Shown here: one piece after another, positions 57,846 through 64,000 of the stretch
Numbering within the stretch: position 1 is the stretch's first letter
Layout: every line of letters starts with the position of its first letter
NCBI GenBank assembly: GCA_000827325.1
Contig: KN832871.1
Coordinates: 372,001 to 436,000 of the forward strand
DNA length: 64,000 nt
From: Oidiodendron maius Zn
Lineage: Eukaryota > Ascomycota > Leotiomycetes > Myxotrichaceae
Direction of reading: 5' to 3'
The notes under the pieces: generated by a model
Database searches by the model: none
What the model saw: only the letters and a program-made list of their open reading frames with translations
Told to the model about the DNA's origin: nothing
Translations under genes and position numbers: made by a program

Positions 57846-58261
57846 CCCCAAGAGGAGATATCTCCACGGCAGGCTCTATTTTGTTCATGTGTGCTTATTT
57901 AGCTTCCCTGATGAATTCAGATCGACTAGGGGTTTCACATCACTGCCGTTCTCTGACGCTTAACCCTCCTTTGAATGTCGTATGTCATCTGTCCTCTGTA
58001 TATGCAACCCCGTTACCCACACATACATTCCCTATATATATGTACTAAGATACTTGGTCATTCACAAAACCAGGTTTGTCACAAGTAGAAAAATCACAGA
58101 AGACTCATGGGTCTCGTTCGTAACGCCGAGTAGTCAAGGGCAAAGGAGTCATAGGCAACCCACAGCATCATTAGAGCAGACGTAAAGATGTTATGTAATT
58201 CTGGATCTAGTATATAGGCAATATCAATAGAATTTTGGTTGCTCGCTCCGTGTATCGTCTT

Positions 58262-58495
58262 CTAATTGTCCGTCTCGCCTCGACTATATTTCATTATCGA
58301 TTTACTCTCGGCATCTACTTTATACCATTGTCGATACTGTCTCCCCATATCTTCTTCATTAACGCACGACCTCCGGAAAACGTTGGCAGGGTAGTCTTTG
58401 ATGCTCGCGCTGTCATGGAGACCATGACCGGAAACCATGGGGAGCGCAGCAGGATCATACAATTTCCATTCCTTTGGGTCTTGTGTAGTCGCCAT
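58262..58495 (-). CDS. Possible small protein, 77 aa, unknown
   Basis: Intronless minus-strand frame beginning MATTQDPKEWKLYDP with a favourable start context (AAGATGGCG). Composition is balanced, with Trp, Tyr and charged residues spread evenly (NEEDMGRQYRQWYKVD), which is more protein-like than the surrounding frames. No signal peptide, membrane segment or known domain. It could equally be one exon of a larger gene or a chance frame. Confidence 0.35.
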   Translation of the reverse strand: MATTQDPKEWKLYDPAALPMVSGHGLHDSASIKDYPANVFRRSCVNEEDMGRQYRQWYKVDAESKSIMKYSRGETDN

Positions 58496-59474
58496 CTTTC
58501 TCCACGTTAAGTTAGCATTACGACTTCTGATCTCTTATCTTTTTCTGTCACTTAATGGCGTAATGACCGAGCTCTTACCGGTCAAGCCAACCCTAACCTG
58601 ACCTTACATGCTAAGAATATTCAATACAGAAGAGACCTTAAGTCCCGAGCTTGCCGCATCTCACCGGCTCCTATCTGACTTTTCCGTGCCCGCATCAAAT
58701 TTTTGCCTACATCAGATATTACGGAGAGCAGCTCTCCAAGTTTATAATATAAAGAGGTTTAGCATATTAATTGTTATCCTGCCACGTGGGTAGGAATCTT
58801 AGGGTGAATTCATCACTATCTATTTTCTCTCGCCGTTCGATAATCTTATATGGGGGATACCTCACATTCAAAATAATCTTGGGTTTCTTGAATCGCCTGG
58901 TCTTTCAACAATTACTGGCTTCGATGGATTTACATACGAGCCTATCTTAACTGTGGCTTGCTGCTAGAAGGTTAGCTTAACAGGCAAGACGTCAAAAGGA
59001 GAGTCTGCCATATAGCGCCCGCAACTGACTCTCTGGATTAAAAAGGTTTCCGGTGCATGATATTTGTCATTAATCTGATTCACAGTGACCGGAGACAGGG
59101 TATTAAATTTATCGTAAGAAGAGTATACCGCAACGTCTCACCAGGCTCCGAGGAAGGTAGAGCACAGAATTATAAAGTGGGACAAAGCCTTGTCAAAGGC
59201 GATGCTTCCATATGGAAACAAGGCAAATTTTCTATTTTCAGTCCCAAGGTCCGTGCCTTAGGAGTCCTACTCGGTCTAACGAGGTTGCGGATATGGCCTC
59301 GGTCCTTCTGCATAGTCCTTTCAATAGAACAAGGATACCGCAAGGCTGCGTGTATAAAAAAATATTTCTGCTGACCGTACAGATTGAATCTTGTCACTTA
59401 AATTGCGCGAGGACTTAATGCCGTAGCCCAAGTCCTCATCAATATTTCTTCTTATCAATCACTCAATTCAATTA

Positions 59475-59540
59475 GCCCCCTCCACCCCTCCACCACCCCC
59501 CCCCCTTTCCCCCCTTTCCCCCCTTCCCTTTCCACCCACC
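59475..59540. repeat. Pyrimidine (C-rich) tract
   Basis: About 65 bases almost wholly C and T on the + strand, including a run of ten or more C and repeated CCCCCTTT units. It marks the change from AT-rich to more GC-rich sequence. On the minus strand the G-runs could form quadruplex structures. Confidence 0.8.
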
Positions 59541-61663
59541 AAATAAACCTGCCCAACACTTCTACGAGACAACAGAGAGATAGAGGACGAACTGTATCAC
59601 CAGACTCACGGGCGACACCTCGAGGCTATTCGCGGCTAAGCACGGTCATCCAAGAGACCACGGCTCCCGGCAAGTCTTGCTGCCACGCACATGCAACAGC
59701 ATCTGCAGAGTCCTTTCTGCACGGCACCACAAGCCCTGGATAGTCTCGGCACAGACTCCGTGGGCGATGCACCTGTCCCAGCTAAACCCGACAAGCTAGC
59801 GGGCGTCGGGGTAGAGGAGAGGGCGTGTGCACATCTGGTAGACTTACCACTGGACGGACGAAGCCTTACCCCTAACTATAGGCCGGCAATGAAGTAGCTC
59901 AGAGAGAATGGAATGGTATCAATGCCCAACGGCGCGAGGAGATCCGCAGGTTGAGATCTTACTTGTCACATGCAGTCCTCGTCGCGAGCGCTTGCACCAG
60001 GCGGAGAACGAATTGGAAGATGCGGATGCAGGTGCGTCCCGAAGGAGTAGCTACCTTAGCTATCTCAGCCAAGAGCTACGGACAGGTAGATGGGAAGGTA
60101 TATCTCGACGGCCGTGCCGCTTGACTACTTTTCCTGCGTGGGGCAACCTGAGCGAGTGAGCGAGCAAGTAGACGGAGAGCGAGAGATGCACGGGATCGCA
60201 AGACATCGTGAGGGGTCGCCACAGTAAATGGTCAAACGTGGGGCCGCTGGTGTGGGGAGAGAAGGCAGGTGAAGTCTCATGCAGCGCGGCGAGTGTAGTT
60301 TGAACACGCGGCGTGCGTGTGTGCGAGTAGCGGTTTTGCGAGGCTGAGGGCGAGATTGGGGGAGAGTGAAGGTGGGGTTTCGGGTATGCGATGCAGATGA
60401 GATGTGTGGGATGTATGGTCTGGTATGGACCTGGATGCAGAGGAATGGAATGCAGAGGAGACAACACAGACTCTGAGAGACAAGATAATATGGACTGAGA
60501 CGGGAATGCAGGCAATGCGGACCCCCACGAGATTTTGGCAGGATGGGGCCGTGAGAAGATTATTTCATGATAGAGGGAAAATGCAAAGGAAATGAAGAGA
60601 CATATTGGAGATAACGGGCTGGTGGGAGCTTTCCCAGTGGGAAGGCCGCTGTAGATAGTCCGCTTGGCCGTCCAGTGATCAATCCGAAGCAATTTATATA
60701 GAGTACAGTGCATCAAAACAAACAAGTTTAGGGTACGAGGGTTCGAGAGTACGAGGTACTGTACCTGTATGAAAGGTGTGATTAACACAGGCACGAAAGC
60801 ACAATGCACCCTACCCGGCCTACCGACAGACAGACAGAATGACACCATTCAATCCCCACGACGCACGCCTCATGCTGGATGCAAGACGCAACACCACCAT
60901 GTGCGCCGGCTCGCGGTCTCCCCCTGTGGCCAACAAGCTCCGCCGGACACGAATTAATATTTCCCGAGCGAGCAATCCGGTGCCTGCACGATGCGCGTAG
61001 AGTCTCTCCCCTCTGAATGGACGTGGAAGCCCAAGGACGATGAGAGAGGGGAGGAGGGTGGAGGGAGGTTGCCAAGCAGATTGCTGCATGTGCAGGCTTG
61101 ATGCATCGAAACATTTGGAACCAAAAGCCCCCGAAAATAAAAAAGGAACCCCCCACAGTTGGCCCTGGGAGACTGGGTGTGGTAGGTCTCGCTGATGGAT
61201 GTACCTCGTCAGGTTGGGTAAGGTGGTGAGGTTGGCATGCAGACCAGTCTCAGGGTGCAGATGGCCACCTACCACCGACAGGGTGTCAAGAGGAAGCCCT
61301 GCTGTGGGGGGGGTTTCCATGGGAAACTTCCCAACTGTGCAATTTTCCAGTCAGACTACACCATATTCCGCAGATAGAGAATCGATTGAACACGGCCGCC
61401 TCTGTTTATGGCTGCAAAAGGGAATTATTTCCTCGATGTCAATAAAAGCATCGGCTACCGTAAACCAGCCAACCAGGAGCGTCAGCGGCGCATCAGCAGT
61501 AGGAGAATTTTTTTCTTCCCTTGGCGAACTGGGCTGGCTGGCGCAGGGCTGTCGGGAATAATTATTTTTATTCTGGGGGCTCGAGCTGAGAGAGCGTGTC
61601 GCTTTGGAAGGGTTATTCCCAGGCGTGAGATGAGCTGGGGCTCATCTCTCTTCGGGGGGACGG

Positions 61664-61695
61664 TACTGTACAGTACAGTACAGTACAGTGCAGTA
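61664..61695. repeat. CAGTA pentanucleotide repeat with palindromic edge
   Basis: Five CAGTA/CAGTG units at 61671-61695, preceded by TACTGTA, which makes TACTGTACAGTA a perfect palindrome at 61664-61675. Non-coding. Confidence 0.8.
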
Positions 61696-63377
61696 GAGAG
61701 CAAAGATACGTACTCTCCCGAAGCTAGACCGCAGCATGATGCCGTTTGTACCTATCATACCTTTCATGCCTATCATGAGCGGCGGAGCAGTGGGTCCGGA
61801 GGTTGCTGCTCCTGGTCGACAGCGGGAGGAGACGTTGGTTCCTTGACTCTAGTAGGGGGGCATGAGGGCGTTGATAAAATGTGAGAACTGACAGCAGAGG
61901 CCTCCATGGGTTTCAACGGGGGCTGCGGCGAAACCACAGCTCACGTGGCCCGGGCGAGGGGAAGGGGTGCTTTGTGTTTGGGAATAGTGCGTTTGAAGGG
62001 CGAGACTACTTCTGGACGATCGTATGAGGTGGTCCCATCGTGATAGGGCGCTTCGACCGGAGCCCGGGTGACGAGACCATTCGGTCCTGGCAACTACCGT
62101 ACAATGCGAGGAGAAAATATGATAGATAGCGGTCCTGCATACGAGATGGAGAGGCACTGATGTCACGGTGCCAATGGCTGGCCTGGTTCATATTTTAGCC
62201 ATGGGCTATATTACCATATTGCTATTGTCGCGTACTACCGCCGAGCCATTTTGTTGCTAGCACTGGCAATATACGAAGTACATACTGTAGGAGGAAGCGG
62301 GTAAAGGACAAGACACTGCACAAGCGAGGTGAGATTAGATTATATTACACTGCGGTGTCCATGCTACAGTAGAGCCCTTTCACTGGGGGCGGTATCCTGC
62401 TTATTCAGATCTCAGGAGGAAGAAATATGTCCGACAAGGTATGCTATATTGCGCGGAAGCATGATTCCTGTCTGCGGCAGGTCGTCGTGGATATGCTCAT
62501 CCTTGGATGCTCTCTGACTGTACGAAGTATGCTGAAATGGCACCATCGAGATAAGACGCCGTGGGGGGTTCCGCTACAACGCAGCGCTGGTAATCATCCC
62601 ATCACCACACAGTAGTCCCATGTACAATTATCCAGCTGGACTGTGTCGAAGGCCTGTCCTCACCCTATCCTCTCGTCGGCTAGGTGGCCACACGCCATCT
62701 CCCATTCCCCCCCTTTCAAACCCACCCAATGCGCTCCGTGCCTCTCCCCGCATTCTCCGTGCGGCCACCACGGGATACCCAACACGGCTCCGTCCCCGAT
62801 GGAAAGGGTGTTCTTCCTGTCCCTATCGCCGCAGGTGCGTCCGGATCGGAAGAGCAGGAGCAGCAGGATTGAAAGGCACTAAAGAAAAAATTTGGACGAG
62901 AGGACGGCGACGGGGGGCCATGTACGGAGCGCTGAGAGGGGCGTGGTAATCGGATGCCATCTCTCCTAAGTTCTTGCGAGCACAACGGGGCTGCCCGCGC
63001 GATCTCAGCCAAGCAGAGGAGAAAGCCAAGGACCCGCCAGCCAGCCATGGCCAACCGAGAAGAGGAATACGCTGCGGCCGCATAGGGAAGCGTGCAGGAT
63101 GCCCGTCATCATGGCGACCCAGAAGGGAACGAGTCGTGCAGCGGAGAGCTGAGCCACCAACAGCATGAACGCCTCTGTTGGTCTCGGTGACAGAAACGGC
63201 ATAATGGGATGGGATATACCTCGCGATGTCTTGGCGGGCTGTACCATTCCGTACCTCTCTCTCTCGATGTATTTCTTCGTACCGACCTGTATTGTCGGCC
63301 TGATTCTATCCCCCTTACCCGCACAGAATCTCAGCCTTCAAGGCCTCTGACCCACCGCTGGGGGGTGCTTACGGAGT

Positions 63378-63422
63378 GATCACGATGCACGATGTGATCG
63401 GATCAGATCAGTCGATCAGATC
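63378..63422. repeat. Cluster of six GATC sites with inverted repeat
   Basis: GATC occurs at 63378, 63396, 63401, 63406, 63414 and 63419. The outer arms GATCAC (63378) and GTGATC (63394) form an inverted repeat around GATGCACGAT. A protein-binding or structural role is possible; nothing else supports it. Confidence 0.5.
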
Positions 63423-63648
63423 CTTGGCCGAAAAACATGGCATCGATATGCATTTGCTTGATAATTCCTTGTGCTGATAAAACCTGCTCCCCGGAAAGCA
63501 GCGGAGTGCAGGATCTATAATATCATCCCACGCTGTGCTGACCACCGAAGCGAGTGTTCCATATGTTCCTTGAGGGTGATCGCTACATCATGACTGTACC
63601 TCCGACAAGTACAGTACCCTGATGCGGTAGGGGAATTCCAGAAGGTAC

Positions 63649-63942
63649 CTAGCGAGGACTGAGGAGCAACAGCCATTTGAGTCTTAAGTGATACTTCCGC
63701 TTCCGATGAAGCCGGCGTATCGGACCCTCCTCTGCTTCGTCCTCCATTTCTACGTCATGGTTCTTAGGTTCGTGATCTTGTGCAAGTCTCAGATCTCCGC
63801 TGCGAAAGGTAGGTACGTTCTGTAGTGCTGAGGCAGCTGATCTCTGGGGTGGCTGTCCCCCTGATCCCTCGAGGGGTCCGTCGCCTGGACATTCCCTATC
63901 ATGGCTTGTAGTTGTGTGCGTGGTGTATGATAGTTGTGCCAA
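63649..63942 (-). CDS. Weak ORF candidate, 97 aa
   Basis: Minus-strand frame starting MAQLSYTTHTTTSHD, with an acidic stretch (HDVEMEDEAEEGPIRR) followed by a basic one. It might be a first exon of a gene read leftward, but I could not find a convincing continuation. Unrecognised; low confidence. Confidence 0.2.
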   Translation of the reverse strand: MAQLSYTTHTTTSHDRECPGDGPLEGSGGQPPQRSAASALQNVPTFRSGDLRLAQDHEPKNHDVEMEDEAEEGPIRRLHRKRKYHLRLKWLLLLSPR

Positions 63943-64000
63943 CTTTTTTGTTACGGACCATTCGCGAGTACTTTTCGGCCGTAAGCGGGAATTGGAGTGT

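Larger units (their letters stand above)
57846..64000. other. Gene-poor right end of the window
   Basis: Over 6 kb without a recognisable gene. It is AT-rich to about 59470, then a pyrimidine tract, then mixed composition with many short frames on both strands. It contains simple repeats and a GATC-rich cluster described separately, and two weak small ORF candidates. I see no transposase, reverse transcriptase, LTR pair or tRNA. It could be the long regulatory region of a gene beyond 64000. Confidence 0.5.

Noticed and set aside
57423-58048. Open frames of 117-186 codons on both strands around 57.5-57.9 kb
   Set aside because: They consist mostly of N and cross the assembly gap.
1-64000. Search for CRISPR arrays, transposases, reverse transcriptases, LTR pairs and rRNA genes
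   Set aside because: None seen on either strand. The only repeats are short simple repeats and the wetA-promoter duplication.

Overview
The window is nuclear DNA of a filamentous ascomycete (Pezizomycotina). The evidence is intron style (about 46-115 nt, GTANGT-like donors, CTRAC/CTAAY branch sites, YAG acceptors), dispersed single genes rather than operons, a wetA conidiation regulator, and fungal-type MED1, PBP1, BUD6, RAX1, YPI1 and CRM1. The secreted pectin enzymes fit a plant-associated or saprotrophic lifestyle. A class such as Leotiomycetes is a guess. All exon structures come from reading splice sites by eye and checking that frame is kept across the joins. No database search was run.

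Layout, left to right. 1-9.4 kb: MED1 (5' end outside the window), an uncharacterised 610-aa protein, the succinate dehydrogenase assembly factor Sdh5, then wetA behind a long upstream region rich in AbaA-type motifs. 9.9-18.7 kb: a mitochondrial acyl-CoA thioesterase with a probable GC-AG intron, an ML/TRP-like FLC membrane protein, a single-pass membrane hypothetical, and a DUF1279 mitochondrial protein. 19.4-22.8 kb: a divergent pectin methylesterase / endopolygalacturonase pair sharing one intergenic region. 23.1-30.4 kb: the PP1 inhibitor YPI1, a Cys-rich GPI-anchored-type surface protein, an alkyltransferase-like DNA repair protein, and an ataxin-2 (PBP1) homolog in which no LSm domain is visible.

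30.4-33.8 kb is a 3.4-kb gene-free region. 33.8-42.1 kb: BUD6/AIP3 and a divergent pair of MFS transporters (DHA1 drug/polyamine type and sugar/inositol type). 42.9-52.3 kb: peroxisomal acyl-CoA oxidase ending in SKL, the RGS protein RAX1/RgsC, a class II aldolase-family protein, and alanine-glyoxylate aminotransferase with an in-frame, AUG-less, presequence-like extension. 53.1-56.9 kb: the exportin CRM1 with ten exons. A 321-base N gap follows (57525-57845). The last 6 kb hold no gene I can name, only two weak small ORFs, simple repeats and a GATC-rich cluster.

Most genes are housekeeping and independently transcribed. Local functional groupings are the pectin-degradation pair and a loose set of peroxisome/glyoxylate-related genes (ACOX, AGX). 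I did not find a clearly new multi-gene system. The most interesting leads are the LSm-less ataxin-2, the candidate non-AUG dual-targeting start of AGX, and the AbaA-site cluster upstream of wetA.
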